The notes under the pieces are model-generated. The model saw only the letters and a list, made by a program, of their open reading frames with translations. It did no database searches and was not told the DNA's origin. Below are positions 35,424 through 49,011 of a DNA stretch of 64,000 bases, one piece after another (the first letter of the stretch is position 1; each line of letters begins with the position of its first letter). The stretch spans positions 372,001-436,000 of the forward strand of contig JAQQWL010000007.1 in the NCBI GenBank assembly GCA_038363925.1, in the 5' to 3' direction. A program made the position numbers and the translations under genes. The DNA is from Apiospora phragmitis. Taxonomy: Eukaryota > Ascomycota > Sordariomycetes > Amphisphaeriales > Apiosporaceae.

Positions 35424-38394
35424 TCATGAAGTTGGGCATTTTCTTGCCAAGGCTCGGACGTTATTAACGAGCATCTCGATAATGTCTTGGAACTTGTTCT
35501 CAGGATCCCCATCTAACAACAAGCGGCCGTGGTCCAAGAGGACACCAGCATCCAGCTCTACCTCCAATTCGTGTTCCTTCTCGGGTGCGCGGCCGAGTAG
35601 CTGCCTCTTTACCTGCGTTAAATCGACCTGGAAGAAGCCGTGCTTGTAACTGAGCCGGTCCTTCTCTCGATCCGGCTGTTTCTCGCGGTTCGCCAGTTGG
35701 TTCGACATGATCTCCTCCGGAGTTCCATCCCAGTCCCATTCCAGGTTAACGCTGATGCGGCAATCCACAGGGCACATGGGCAAGTACAGATTGAGGTCTC
35801 CTACACGTGCTTTGACAATCTTGGCCAGGACCTCGTTCGTTTTCTGGTCCGTCGTGATTCGTGCCTTCAACGGGTGTTTCGGCGACATCAGGGCTTGTAC
35901 GGCATGAGGGAGACGGGCTACCATGGAGGAATGAAGCTCGTAGAACTTGTCTATCTCTCGCCGATGTTTGTATTGGATCTGCACATGGGGATTCCGGCGG
36001 CCGACGTTGTTGCGAGGGTCGGTGGCGACTACTTGGCCATTGAGCCACTCGTTCATGGTTCGATGCTGAAGCTGTTCACACGTAAGTTAGCAGATGTGAC
36101 AAGGGGATTGGCAGGCGCGGCAGGCCATAGAATGAGCTACTTACCTCCGACATGCTACTGCGGAACCCGATTCTAGCTTCGGGGGATAGAACGCACTCGC
36201 CGCCCAAAGGGAAGTCGAGACGATCGTCCGTGTCTCGGTCAATAATGGTTCCAAACTTGGCTTCGATTTCAAACTGCACACCACGCGCTTGAATCTCTGC
36301 AAGACCAGGATTATTGAGGACATTGATATAGAGGAAATCGCCAACTGCCTTGACCAAAAAGTCTATGGGCTTATTGACCAATGATATGCACTCCAAAGGG
36401 AATGGGTGTCCCCGGAAGGTGTAGCCTTCCTCTACAGCAGGAGGCAACGGAGGCGGGTTAGGGTCTTCCATCTTCACCGAAGTGCCTCCACCAACAGAAC
36501 GCGTCGCCTCGGGCGACGTATGACGAGAAACATGCTCGGATTTGACGTTCGATTCGCTGCGGTGGCCGTTGCCATTGACAAGACCACCAGTCGCCGGAGC
36601 TTGGCTGGTTACATGTGCTTTGGCTCGGAGGGTGTAATTGCGGCTGGCGTTGGGCAGTTGTGCGCGACAACTCTGGGCCCATGCAGGCGGATTATTTATT
36701 GCGCAGTGAACCTTTTTCCGACGGGGCAGCAGCGGTGAAGCGGAAGTCGAGGTCGAGGTCCGCGCCGGCGCCGTGCCGTGGTTGCCGTTCATTCCTGGCG
36801 GCGGTGGGCGGCGGTTGAGGGCAGCTTCCAATTCTTCAGGTTGGAGGTCCCGATCGTCCAGTTTCCGCTTGACAGGCGTGGCTTCCCGCGGTTGCTGCAT
36901 GTATTGAACACCTTCCATGACTGCCGCAGATGCAGGCACTTGACTTATATTATGATTAGGTTTTTGTTGTGGTTGTTGTTGTTGATGTTGTGGTGTCAAT
37001 TGAAGTTGAGGATGTGAGAATTCTAGAGGTGCACCCGGGAATGCGCCACCCTTAGATGAAGGTCTGGGCTCACCTGCGCTACTCGGCAGACTAGGCACAC
37101 GGGTCTTGGGCGAAACGCTGATGCTTCTTTCGCGTTCGCTTCGTGATGTTTGGGATTGTGATCGTCGGTGCGATTCGCTGATGCTATCGTAGGGTGCAGT
37201 GTGGCTGCTGTTGCTGACTGCGCGTTGGATGGTGGAAGGATGTGGTGGTGGAGGAGAAGCGTGATAGGGTGATTGTTGTTGTTGTTGGTGGTGTTGCGGA
37301 TGCAAAGGATAGGCAGACAATGGAACACCGGAGGGCGTTCTTTGCTGGTAGGGACTGGGCGGCTGTGCGAAATTTGAATTGCTGTTGTTGACCGTATTGA
37401 TCGATTGTCTTGGTGTGCCGGACAAAGGCGCCGCCAAAGGTGTTGGTGGTTGTGAGGTTTGTCTCTGGTGTGGATGCGATTGTTGTTGTTGAAAGTGACC
37501 TTGTTGGTCAAAGTGTGGAGGACCATGACTTGTTGCTACTGGGCTTCCCATGGAGCCACCCGGGGGACCATAAGCCGATGGGGTCCCGAATGGAGGTGGG
37601 TGCGGCCCATGAGCAGAAGTCGGTGTCGAGGCTGACGCCGATTGCAGCGATTGCGATCTCTGATGATGTTGTTGTTGCTGCTGATGCTGTTGCTGCTGCT
37701 GTAGGTACATATGATTGCCTCCTCCTGGTGTTCCCACTGGCGGTGTTTGCGGCATCATCTGCTGGCCTGGCGCCGCATACGAAACCGAACCATGCGGCGT
37801 GGGCATGCCCACCGGTGCTGCTCCTCCCTGAGATGCATAGCTGCTTCTTGGGTCGTGTGGATAACCGCCCATCTGCGGCGGGCCATACTGAAGTCGTTGC
37901 TGCGGACTAGGCGGCGGCTGGCCTTGAGCTTGTGGTGGAAAAGGATACCCGCCGCTCGCAGCGCTCAAGGAGGAGGTCGGCGTATGCCTATAGGGGGATG
38001 GGTTGGATACGGACGCGCTGCCGGGCGACCGCGGGTCATTGATAGCGCCAGGCGGATGGATCGGAGGGGGGGCTGGTCTCGCAGGGTATCCGTTGGGGGG
38101 AGGCGCGTTGTAAGATGTCGGCGATGCATACGGAGCCGAGGGTGGATGGCCCAGATGCGGCGCCATCGCAGCATACTCTCTAGGTGATGCGGCCGGGGCA
38201 GGGCCAGGCGATGCGTGCATGGGATGGCCATAGTCTCGGAAGCCGTGGGATGGGTGGCCTTGCTGTACTGGCGTTTGCGGTGTTGCACTCATGGATGAAG
38301 ATGGGGTTTTGGCGAGAGACGTGGGAGGTGGAGGAGGCTGCCTCGACGCGCCTCCTGCGCCGCTATCCTTGTTCAGCATCGAATTGAGATCCAT
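35424..38394 (-). CDS. CET1: mRNA-capping enzyme subunit beta, polynucleotide 5'-triphosphatase (Cet1/Pct1)
   Basis: Two exons on minus, 38394-36145 and 36071-35424, with intron 36144-36072 (GTAAGT...GAACAG). About 965 residues. The first 600 are low-complexity Pro/Gln/Ser/His with poly-Gln tracts. The C-terminal 300 form the triphosphate-tunnel metalloenzyme domain: VQFEIEAKFGTIIDRDT (metal-binding ExE strand), YKHRREIDKFYEL, RITTDQKTNEVLAKIVKAR, DLNLYLPMCPVDCRISVNLE, KDRLSYKHGFFQVDLTQV and KEHELEVEL (second Glu-x-Glu). This fungal-type enzyme removes the gamma-phosphate from nascent mRNA 5' ends in the nucleus, the first capping step, and normally pairs with the guanylyltransferase. Fungal homologues are usually 300-850 residues, so the disordered N-terminus is long. 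No frame problem. Confidence 0.93.
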
Positions 38395-40770
38395 GGTGTT
38401 CGCCTAATATCCCGTTTGGTGTCTCTCGGTTCGATTCGATTATTCGTCGTCTCGTCGTCGTCTCGGGCAGTGTCGATGCGAGCGCCTTGCATCCGCCGCG
38501 TGGACAGCCGGGATTCTCGTCGACAGCCCGATGCGTTCCCCAGCAATTACTTGGACGCGGTGTTCGAACAGAGTGCCACGCAGTCACGCTCTCTTTCTCT
38601 CTAGCACGAGCAACACTATCCCTCACAGATTCCACGTCATCGATACTGCATCAACGCGATTATCGCCGGTCCACAAATAAATTCATCAGATAAGATATCC
38701 TAATTAGAACAGCAAGATGGGTTTGCTCTGTTCCGCGCGTTTCGGCTCGTTGCGCGGAGGATGGCGAAACTTGGGGCGACGGGGAGAATCAGGAGGGTGC
38801 CGCTGCTGCCTGTCTTGATTCTGTCTACTAGTTTGCGCCGGTGATCGTGAATGGCTGCTCGTTCTGCACGTTCCAGCCTTTCGGGGATAATACGACGTTT
38901 CGGGTCGTGCGCGCGCTGCCGGTGGGAAAATCGCGTCGGGCGCAATGGGCGAACAGGGACCTGATGGGATTGGAATTGATGCGCAGGTAGCAATTGAAGC
39001 CGGCGAAAAGATGGAAAGCGATTCCAAGCCCTTAGCGACGGAGGTGCAAAGGGAAAGGCAGTAGGGGGGGAGGTTAGTTAGTAGAAGAGAGAAAAATAAA
39101 ATAAAAAAGGCCAAGGTTGTGTCTTGGAATATTGGGTGGTGTAGTAAGTAGTATATGCAAACGGAATCCCCAGGTTGGGCGGCGGCGTGCGTCTTGCGGC
39201 TCTCCCACTCTCACAGTCTCGTGCAGCGTCTTTTTCTTGTCTAATGTTTGGATCTTCTTTCCCCTCGCCGTCCGAAGGGATCTGGCAGCACTGGTCTGGT
39301 GCTGGTGCTGGCTGTTTGTTGGCTGTTGGCTGCTGACGTGCTGCGAGCTTAGGGACGGTGCTAGTTATCTGATGGGCAATATGCAATGTTCGCGAATCAA
39401 TTCGAGGTTGGAGGCAGGGCTGGCTGATTGGGCTGCAGAGGACCTTGGTGCCAGGGTGGGTGCCGTCGAGAGTGTTTCAATTTCCTACCCACAATTAGGC
39501 AATCATCAGCCTCAAGTAGTCCAGTCAAGCTCCATCGGCGGGACACGGCCGGGGTTGGCGGTTCAGATGGCGAAATCTTGGTGGATGTCCATGGATTACG
39601 ATGGACAAGGCTGACCTTTTCTTGAACTCGCTGAGGTCAGAGGTCTCCGTCGCGCTCGCGTGTGTGGTTGAACAAAAAGACGCTGGGCCAGATCTTAAGT
39701 GACGACGGGGAGGAGACACAAGGGGGAGCGATGGTCTTCTGGTCTGGGGTTCGTGTCTCTCCCTCCTAGGTTATCTGCATGTATCCTTTACCAGCTACTC
39801 CGTACAAACAAACAAGATCACAGGTACAGATGCTGTGGTTCGTGTATCACCAGCACCACTACTGCTATCTTGTCGTGGTCCATCTAGCTTATCCGACCCG
39901 ATATAAGCAAGGTAAATTCAACAACCCACCCACTTTGTCTCTCCCGCCGATTACGATCCTTCCAAGCATTGAACTATGAAGAGTGGCCATCTTCAGTAGC
40001 TTACAGCAGCTAGCTGCCACTTGATAAGCATAACCACAGCCAACAGTAGATCTGTAGCTAGAAATGGAGCGGGCAGGCTTGACTTGGGCTGATTTGGCCA
40101 ATCAAGGTGCATGAAAGATCAGAAAGACATGCAACCAGTGATTGCAGTGCGACAACTTGACAAGTGTAAATGAAGCATCCGGCATTCGCAGATAAAGTGC
40201 TTAGGTATCGTATCGGGAGGATTAGGCGCGGACGACCTCAGCATCCACAGTAATTGAGGGCGCATCAATTGATTTCCCGGGCTCAACTGTCTGTGGAAGG
40301 AGGTACAAGTAGGTCAGCTACGGGGGTGTTCGTAGTGGGAAGCCAGACCTTCTAATGCCACCCCCTCTGCTAAGGATTTTCTGCCCAGCTCCTAAAGGTA
40401 CTTGCTGCTCAGCGCTCGGGCCATCTGCAAGGCAGAGCTGTTCCTGACGTGTACCGTTGCTGGCTTAGTAGGCTGGCCGGGTCGGGGCTCTTCCAAGCGC
40501 AATCCAATGTGTTCATTTGCCTCGTCGTCCTTGACCATTTTTGCGCATCACCTCCACAACATCGGCGACGTCAGCCATCTATCTACCTCAACGCAACACT
40601 AGCATCATTCCTCTGGAAGGTAGTGGCACGTCAGCGGTACTCTAGATTTTTAATCCCCTCCCTCTCCCTCCCCTCTTCCCACGCTTTCGCATCACCATCG
40701 CCCAAGCCTTCTCGGAGCCGCCAATCATCCTTCGTGCCGCTTTCGCGAGCCGTGATAGAGGCTTCTCAAC
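38395..40770. other. Divergent 2.4-kb upstream region of Cet1 and Rpn2
   Basis: Large shared promoter/5' leader space of two housekeeping genes. Short frames show no domain. Long 5' UTRs or an unannotated ncRNA are possible but not demonstrable. Confidence 0.4.
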
Positions 40771-43700
40771 ATGCCAGGCCTCGTGACTGCCACCGGAGTG
40801 TTGGGCTTCCTCGCCGATGAGGAGCCTGAGCTCAAGGTATTCGCCCTCCAAACACTGAACGATGACATCGATACCGTCTGGACCGAAGTCGCCGGTGCCC
40901 TCGGCCAAATGTACGTTGTTGACCCAACCATTCCTGCCTCGCCCGCCTCCATCATTTGCTGACAATTCTTGCTGCATGTAGTGAGGCCCTGTACGAAGAC
41001 GATTCCTTCCCCGAGCGCAAGCTTGCCGCTCTTGTCCTGTCCAAGGTCTATTATCACCTGCAAGCCTACGATGAGAGCATGTTCTTCGCCTTAGCCGCCG
41101 GCGATCTCTTCAAGTTGGACAACCCGGGCGAGTTCGAGGAGACCATCATCTCCAAGTGCGTCGACCACTACATCGCCGCCAAGAACGAGAACCATACGGT
41201 CCTGTCCCAGAAAGATAGTGAGGACAAGTCTTTGCCTGCCTTGGCCACTGCATTCAGCGGAACCAACGACGGCAACAACGCCTCCGCCCTCATCTCGCCC
41301 ACGACTCCCTTCTCCCAGTCTACTCTCCCCTCCAAGTCTCTCCTATCCCGTGCCTCGACCGACAACACCATTCTCGAGCCCTCTTTCGAGCCGCCCAAGA
41401 AGCAGCACCGCTCTTCCTCCATCGCCTTGTCCCAGAACGAGCTCAACACAAGACGTGCGATTGATGCCGTCATTGAACGCCTCTACGAGAGCTGCCTGAA
41501 GGAGGGTCGGTACAAGCAGGTCGTCGGTATCGCTGTTGAAGCCAAGCGCTTAGACGTCGTCAGCAAGGTGATTCAGCGCGCCGACTCGGATTACAAGAAG
41601 TCCAAGGGTAAGGCTGCCGATGAAGAGGCACTCGGCCCAGCCGAGGAATTGATGGACTATTGCCTTACTATCTGCCTGGATATCGTTCAAGAGCGCGCTT
41701 TTCGAGATGACATCTTACAACTCGTTCTGGGGATTCTTACCAGCGGCAGGGCCAAGGACCCCGATTACTTCTCCATCGCCAAGTGCATCGTCTACTTGAA
41801 CAAGGACGAACAAGCCGGTACCGTCATTCATCATTTGGTGAAGGAGGGCACACCTCACTCCACGGCTATTGCGTATCAGTTTGCCTTCGATCTGTACGAC
41901 AATGGCACACAGGAGTTCTTGGGCAAGGTAATTGCACCTTTGCCCACTGGTGCGTCGTCTGCCTCCAAGACGGAGGGCGAGGCAACGGAGCGTGACTCCC
42001 TGCTAGCCGACACCGACGACTCATATGCCGAGCCGGACGAGAAGAAGACGGAGATCTACAGGAATATCCGGTCCATCCTCGATGGCACCAAGACAATCAA
42101 GCTGAACGTGGAGTTCCTCTACCGGAACAACCACACCGACCTCAGCATCCTCAACAAGGTCCGTGACAGTCTCGAGGGCCGCAACTCCATTTTCCACACG
42201 GCAGTCACCTTCTGCAATGCCTTCATGAACCAGGGTACCACCAACGACAAGTTCTTCCGCGACAACCTAGAATGGCTTGGCAAGGCTGTGAACTGGTCCA
42301 AATTCACTGCTACTGCGGCCCTCGGTGTTATTCACCGCGGAAACCTCTCTCAGTCTAGAAAGCTCCTGGAGCCTTACTTGCCCCGAGGTGCTGGTGGTAT
42401 CAGCGGCGGGTCCCTCTATAGTCAAGGTGGTGCCCTTTATGCCTATGGTTTAATCCACGCCAACCACGGTGCCGATGCTCTGGACTACCTCAAGACGCAG
42501 TTCACTGCCGCCGAGGAGGAAGTCATTCAGCACGGTGGCGCTTTGGGTCTTGGTATTGCCGGCATGGCTACCGGTAACGAGGAGATTTTCGACAACCTCA
42601 AGACCGTACTGTTTGCCGATTCCGCCTTGAACGGTGAAGCTGTGGGTCTGTCCATGGGTTTGATCATGCTGGGCACGGGTAATGTCAAGGCTTTGGAGGA
42701 CATGGTCACCTACGCTCACGAGACTACACACGAGAAGAGTGTGCGAGGTCTGGCCCTCGGTATGGCTCTCATCATGTATGGGCGCCAGGAACAGGCAGAC
42801 GTTATGATTGAGGGTCTCCTCAACGACCCCGACCCAACCCTGCGATATGGTGGCATCATGACCGTGGCTATGGCTTATTGTGGCACAGGAAGCAACAAGG
42901 CTATCCGCAAGCTGCTGCACATTGCCGTCAGTGACGTCAACGACGATGTGCGACGTATAGCTGTCATGAGTCTGGGCTTCATTCTATTCAGGAAGCCTGG
43001 CAGCGTCCCCCGTATGGTGGAGCTTCTTTCTGAGTCCTACAACCCTCACGTCCGATACGGTTCCGCCATGGCTCTGGGTATCTCGTGTGCGGGCACAGGT
43101 CTGGACGAGGCGATTGACCTTCTTGAGCCTATGATGAAGGATCCCACCGACTTTGTTCGCCAGGGTGCCCTTATCGCTCTCTCCATGATTATGATGCAGC
43201 AGAACGAGGTCATGAACCCCAAGGCGGCTACCATCCGCAAGACCCTCAAGAAGGTGGTAGGTGACAGGCACGAGGATGCCATGACCAAATTCGGTGCTGC
43301 TCTGGCTCTCGGAATCATTGATGCCGGAGGCCGGAACTGCACCATCGGCCTGCAGACTCAGACCGGCAATCTCAACATGGCAGGTATTGTGGGAATGGCC
43401 GTCTTCACACAGTACTGGTACTGGTTCCCCTTCACCCACTTCTTGTCCTTGGCCTTCACGCCGACTTCCATAATTGCCCTCGATCATGACCTGGACATCA
43501 TCGACATGAAGTTCCACTGCTCTACCAAGTCTAGCCTGTTTGACTACCCGCCGGAGCAGGAGGTCAAGACCGAGGAAGGCCCTGCTCTGATTGCTACTGC
43601 TATCCTCTCCACTACTGCTCAAGCCAAGCGCCGCGCCCAGAAGAAGGAGCGGGCACAGCGTCGCGAAAGCATGGACATTGACGATCCTAAGAAGCCCAGT

Positions 43701-44313
43701 GCCGAGAAGATGGACGTGGACGAGCCTAAGAAGCCCGAAGATGCCAAGAAGGACGAAGAGGCAGTGGTTGATAAGGAGAACTCTGCCCCTCCGGCCGACT
43801 CCAAGAAGAAACCAGGCTATGAGGTGGACAACATGACTCGAGTGCTTCCCGCTCAGCTCAAGTACATCAGTCCCATCAAGGGTCGTTATTGGCCGGTTAA
43901 GCTGGTACGACCAGGTCCTTTGGTAAGTTTTGCTTGTACAGTCGCCCCATGAGAACAATGACCAGCTAACCATGACACAGCCTACGGGAGGACCTATCCT
44001 TCTCCACGACACACAGCCAGACCAGGCCAAGAGTCTGATAGAGGAGAAGCTGAAGAAGGTTTCTACCGACAAGGCCCCCGTACCTAATGCCGGTGGCGCT
44101 GGTGGAAACCGTCTTGCCCGCACCGAGCTGGAGAACCGATTGCTACAATCTTTCGGAGTCAACCCGCCAGTCACGCCAGGTGGAGCCGGTGGAGCTGCCG
44201 CTGCCGCCGGTGTCCTGACGGCTGTGGATGAGGATCAGGAGGGTGATGAGGAGGCCCAGCCGCCTCGGGACTTTGAGTACTTCACGGAAGGTGAAGACGA
44301 GGACGATGACTAA
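40771..44313 (+). CDS. RPN2: 26S proteasome regulatory subunit Rpn2 (PSMD1)
   Basis: Three exons: 40771-40910, 40982-43922 and 43981-44313, introns 40911-40981 and 43923-43980, both GT-AG. The protein is about 1137 residues. The N-terminus matches Rpn2 closely (GVLGFLADEEPELKVFALQ, then YEDDSFPERKLAALVLSKVY). The middle carries the proteasome/cyclosome (PC) repeats, e.g. GALYAYGLIHANHG, GGALGLGIAGMATG, RYGGIMTVAMAYCGTG and VRYGSAMALGISCAGTG, which build the toroid scaffold of the 19S base. A Lys/Glu-rich insertion near residues 960-1010 precedes the C-terminal region, which ends in acidic residues (EGEDEDDD). Rpn2 holds ubiquitin receptor Rpn13 and the lid-base interface. Fully open frames. 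Confidence 0.96.
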
Positions 44314-44964
44314 GAAGGAGCGCCTTTTGTAGATTACCGGACATAGACGGACGTTGGCGAGCGTAGATGTGTATTAGTATGTAGACTACGAAGACATCTG
44401 GCGAGTTGCGAAGAGACGTCTCTTCGCTGATTTTACTGCATGCTCAAATTACCTTGGCGCCCTTCTCACATTCGCATTCATGCCGACAGTGTTTACTTGT
44501 GACCTTCTAACGTACTCAAGACAGTTAGTTCATAGGGTACACGTCGCATCTACAGCATTGCTGTTTTCCTTGGGCCCAGAGGGTGTCTGTTATTGTAATA
44601 TATAGCGATTGTTTGTGGTCGTGTAGATTCATGTGCTAGGTCGTTACAGTCTATCTTCACCGTGGGGTCAAAGAGGATCGCCTTTGATCACGCTTCCCCC
44701 CTTCTATTCATCCCTCCTGGTCTGTTGCCTTCGCTAAAGATTCAGAGTATGAAATTTAGTTCTGTGGGTGAGTGCCGTATCTCCTTCTCCCCTCGTACAG
44801 ACTCATGCACACATATCCCCATCCCGTACACACAGACATCTCAAGCCAACATCCAACATGGATCGCTTGTACATCCCACTTCTTCCTCTTCTTCTTATTC
44901 TTCTTTATTTCGTTTCCGTTTCTCCCTTACACATATACTCTCTCCCTCTCTTTGCTCTCTCCGC
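44314..44964. other. Intergenic between converging Rpn2 and lectin-like genes
   Basis: 3' regions. A pyrimidine-rich stretch lies at 44880-44960. No gene recognised. Confidence 0.4.
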
Positions 44965-46537
44965 TTACATGTTGACGGCGCCGGCCCAGGTCAGCAGGAA
45001 CGGGTTGGTCGCGTTGGTGGTGAACTCGTGGATGCCGCCGCCCTGCGAGGTGGCGTAGAGGCGCATGGACTGGGTGGCGGCGACGGAGGCGAAGCCGTCC
45101 ATGGCGGACGCGGGCGCGCCGCTCAGCGTCGCGGCCTGCACCGACCAGCCGGCGCCCCGGTAGACGGCCGACATGAGCCGGCCCTTGGGGCCCAGGAACG
45201 TCACCAGGTTGTTGTCCCAGCCGTTGTTACCGTACGTGATGGACGCGATGTCCGGGCTCGGATTGAGGGAGAGGCCTGCGGTCACGGGGTTTCCTAAGGG
45301 GGCATGTTAGCAGATGTGAGGAAGGGGGGCGGGGAACAATAAATAAGAAGACTCTTACCGAAGTTGCCGATGCCCCAGGCAAAGTTGGTCTCGGGCCCGC
45401 TGAGGAGCTCCACCAGGTTCGTGCCGCTGGCCGTGTAGATGCGCAGCGCGTTGGGGTCGGTGCCGAACGGGCTGGTGCCGCGGAAGTCGTTGAAGACGGA
45501 CATGGCGAGCCCGGCGCCGGGCGCGGCTGACTCGAAGAGCGTGGGGCCCTGGGCCCAGTCCCCCGCGGTGAAGTTGCCGATCTTGACGTCGGAGCCGTTC
45601 TCATCCTGCCAGGCGACGAGGATGGAGTTGGAGCAGTTCTGGCAGATCTGCCAGACGGCAGCGATGCGGCTGTCGGGCGCCGCGCGCGCCTGGATCTTGG
45701 CGCCGAACGCGCCCGCCTGCCAGCCCCGGAAGGTCGGGTCCGTGTTGTAGATCTCGGCGACGCGGCGGTCGGCGTTGAGGTAGTAGCAGCTCTGCTGGAA
45801 GGCGTTGGTGACGCAGGCGAGCGGGGTGCGCGGCAGCACGCTGAGCCCCACGGCCTGGGTCGTGTTCATGACGCTCGCGGTCACGTTGACGGAGCGCCAC
45901 TGCTGACTCGTGGCGTCGCGCACCGACATCATGAGCGCGTTGCTCTCGTGCTGGTAGAAGACGGCCGAGTGCTCCACACCCGACATGGGGTCCGTCCAGT
46001 TCATCGCGGCCAGCCTGGAGCCGTCCATCAGGCCGAGGACGCCGTTGCCGCCGCTGCTGTTGGCCGACGAGCCCCCGCGGCCCAGCGTGATGCCGAGGAT
46101 GACGGCGAGCAGGATGACGAGGAACAGGGCCAGGCCCGAGACGGCGAGGATGAAGGTCTTCTTGCTCAGGCCGAATATCTGCCGCTCCGCCGCGGGGTAG
46201 GGGACGTCCCCTTGGCGAACCCGGGCTCGTCTTTGTACAGGTAGGTCGTCTGTTGCTGCTGCTGGGATGCTTGTTGTTGTTGCTGTTGGCTGGCGAGGTC
46301 GCCCCGCATGTAAGCCGGGGCGGGTTCGGAGATGTTATCGGTGCCAGTGCCGGCCCGCCGCAGACCTGGGTGTTGGTAACCGCCCATGGCCGCGACCGCG
46401 GCGCTCTTCTCACTCGCCGACGACGACGACGGACCCGAAGCAGCATTGTTGACGACCTCTGGCTCGATGTATATCTTCTCATCCCAGTACTCGTGCTGTG
46501 GTGGCCTCACGGGAGCCTCCACAGGTGACACTTCCAT
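44965..46537 (-). CDS. Membrane-anchored fucose-lectin-like beta-propeller protein, one frame break
   Basis: Start ATG 46537-46535, opening with EVSPVEAPVRPPQHEYWDEK. A cytosolic Gln-rich region of about 110 residues is followed by one strong membrane segment (KKTFILAVSGLALFLVIL, at about 46165-46090). The extracellular part has Trp/Gly-rich repeats resembling the six-bladed fungal fucose-specific lectins (LAAMNWTDP, ALMMSVRDATSQQW, LRIYTASGTNLVELL, LVTFLGPKGRLMSAVYRGAG, LYATSQGGGIHEF). Exon 2 starts at 45293 after intron 45358-45294 and ends at TAA 44967-44965. The cytosolic part and membrane segment are in different frames: one G seems missing in the G-run near 46201-46206. Surface glycan binding is likely for an intact protein; this copy needs the frame corrected. 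Confidence 0.62.
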
Positions 46538-49011
46538 CGTGACGTGTGGTGGGCTGCTTGCTGTAAGAGATCGGTTGGGAGAAGGTTGCGTTGTGGTTAG
46601 TACTGAAGAGTTACGAAGTGTCGGTATCGCAGTCAAAGACTACTGTACTGGGTTGGCTGGTGAGGTGACAGTATTAGCAGTGTGGAAGAGATGCACATAC
46701 GGAGATTACGAATAGGAAGTTAAGTAAAGTAGAGGGACAAGGCGAAACGAAACCAAGAAACTCTAATAAAGTACCGGAAAACAGGATACACGACCAGCGT
46801 GGGCAGGTGATACTGCGAGAAACGAATGACGACCAAAAAAGAGGTCCAGACGGATTAGGGCAAAGACCGACTAGCCTCCAGAAATATCGGATGAAAAGAG
46901 AGGGAGGAGCGAAGCGAAGCGGTGCTTTTCTTCGGGGCCCTGTCGGTGGTATATAACTGAGCCCTGCCCCGTCTAAACTGTTGGCCAGATTATCGGTTAG
47001 AGCTACCAGTGGGTTAGAATTACCACTGATCGGATCTCGGGCTGGCCCAGATGGGAGTCCAGGAGGCCAGGAATCTCTGCCATCCGAGAGCGTCAAAGAG
47101 GAGATCAACGGGGGGGGGGGGTCCAAGGCGAGCAGAGGGCTAGACGTCCCAGATGCCACGCTGCATCACGCAGGCAGCAAGAGCAGTGAGGCGTCGCACA
47201 GTAGCTCGTCGTCCAGATTGCAGGCCCCCCGGTCCCGTTGGACCCGTTGGAGTCAAGATCCCAGCCAGGGATCCGAGTGCAACCTGGGAACTTTCAAGCT
47301 TGGGTAGTGAAGGGGTCACGGGTTCAGTCAGCCCCGGGGCTTTTGGGCCAGTTCCAAGGCTGGACTGGTTACCTAGGGAGGAGGACGAAACGGCTGAAGC
47401 AAGAATGCTTCCAGCAGTTGCGCTTTGTAACGGGGAGTTTCTCTCAAGACGTTTCCAAGAGATGAACGCCGTTCCAGATGGTCGGGATCTCCCACGGATC
47501 TCTCCGGGTGCTGCAGCTGAGGACGGATGACAGAAGATGGGCTGGCCTAGCGCGTATGTCAGATATCACATTGGACGTTTTTTTTCTTCTTTCAATTTGG
47601 TTTGGTTTTGGTTTCTGCAAACCGGTCCGTCCTGCATCATGAGGCTCGAGCTGCTTGGTTCCACGCAACCCTGTCTGGCCCCCGCGGCCTTCGCTACTAG
47701 ATGGTAAGAGCGAAAGCTGGCAGTATCTTCGCATTCTGCGAACAATACGACACCGCTAACAGGGGAAAAGAGGCCAACCACTGGCAGCCTGCCCGGTATC
47801 CCGTGCGATGTCGCGAGGGAAAGTTGATTTTTGTGGTGACTGTGTTCGCCATATATGGCCGTGCAGGGATTAGCGGTAGGCTCGACTGACTCGCGGGGAC
47901 CAGGCCCAAACGGCGACAACCTGCCTGGACCCCTGCTTTGCGGCGGCTGAATTGGCTGGATTGGCGACGCATGAAAGACCCCTGCATGGCACCCTGGGAC
48001 ACTTTGCGACGCCAAGAACATCCGACTCTTGCCCCTTTCTCCATAACAGCCCCATGAAAACTAAACCTTATTGTCCGCATCAGAAGCAAACTCAACTCGG
48101 CCGATACGTCGTCCCTCCCATGCACAGCTGAAAGGAAATGATGAAGGCACGAGATGAAGGTCACACCGCAGCGGTCGCAGCGCCGTTGCCGCTGCCAGCC
48201 ATCAACTCCAACCGCCCCAGGCAAACACCGGATGGTCCGGCAAGCCCCGAGTTTCTAGAATCTGAAGAATCGTTATTGAAACTGTCCTGCCTATGCATTA
48301 CTCTCTATCACGTCGTGAAAGATCAAGCAGAAGCAAATCAGTAGCCGAGAACGGGCCACAGCGAAGGGGAGTGATGAGCCATACAACTGGGAATATCCCA
48401 CAACGCAGGCCGCAGAAAGGGCGGTACATCTTACACAGCCTTTCGTAACAGGGGGGTGCCAGCCTAACCCTGTGGTGAACCATAGAAAAATCAACACGGT
48501 CGCTGTGAAGGCGGTCCATAAAGACGGTGGCAACTGCTGATGGTGAGCTATAGATTAGTGCTTCAGTGAAAGGGTCGTCGCACCGCTTATCGGAACCCAG
48601 GCCAACCAGCAGTGGCCAATGTCGCATTGTCGGGACTCCCTACCTGTTACCCCAGCACCCGGGTGGCGCCGCGGGCGGGAACATGCACGATTTTCAGCAT
48701 AGTGAGTCGAGGATAAAGACGACATACTCCTTGTGTGTGGTTTCAAGGCGGTGTCAAGGAAAACACCGTCCCTTTCAGAACGGGTACCAAAGTGTGTCTC
48801 GCCCACGGTTGGGGCAAGTTCGGATGCAATGTCGCCTTCCGTACCTGCGTATTTGCTGTCTTTTCCTTCTGACAGGTTGGCTTTTCTCCATGGCTGCCTG
48901 TTATATTTGTTTCGCTGGAAACACCATGAAGAAACCCAGCCGAACCCAGAGCAGTCTGCTAGGCAACAACCAGGAATATCGAATTGTGTGTTCTAGGTCA
49001 AGGACCGTCCC
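46538..49011. other. Gene-free 2.5-kb stretch
   Basis: Several frames of 60-180 codons on both strands have unusual composition and no domain, signal or intron logic. A G-run occurs at about 47110-47120. Nothing else recognised. Confidence 0.4.

Noticed and set aside
42984..44174. 396-codon minus-strand frame over Rpn2
   Set aside because: Antisense shadow of conserved Rpn2 coding sequence with no domain.
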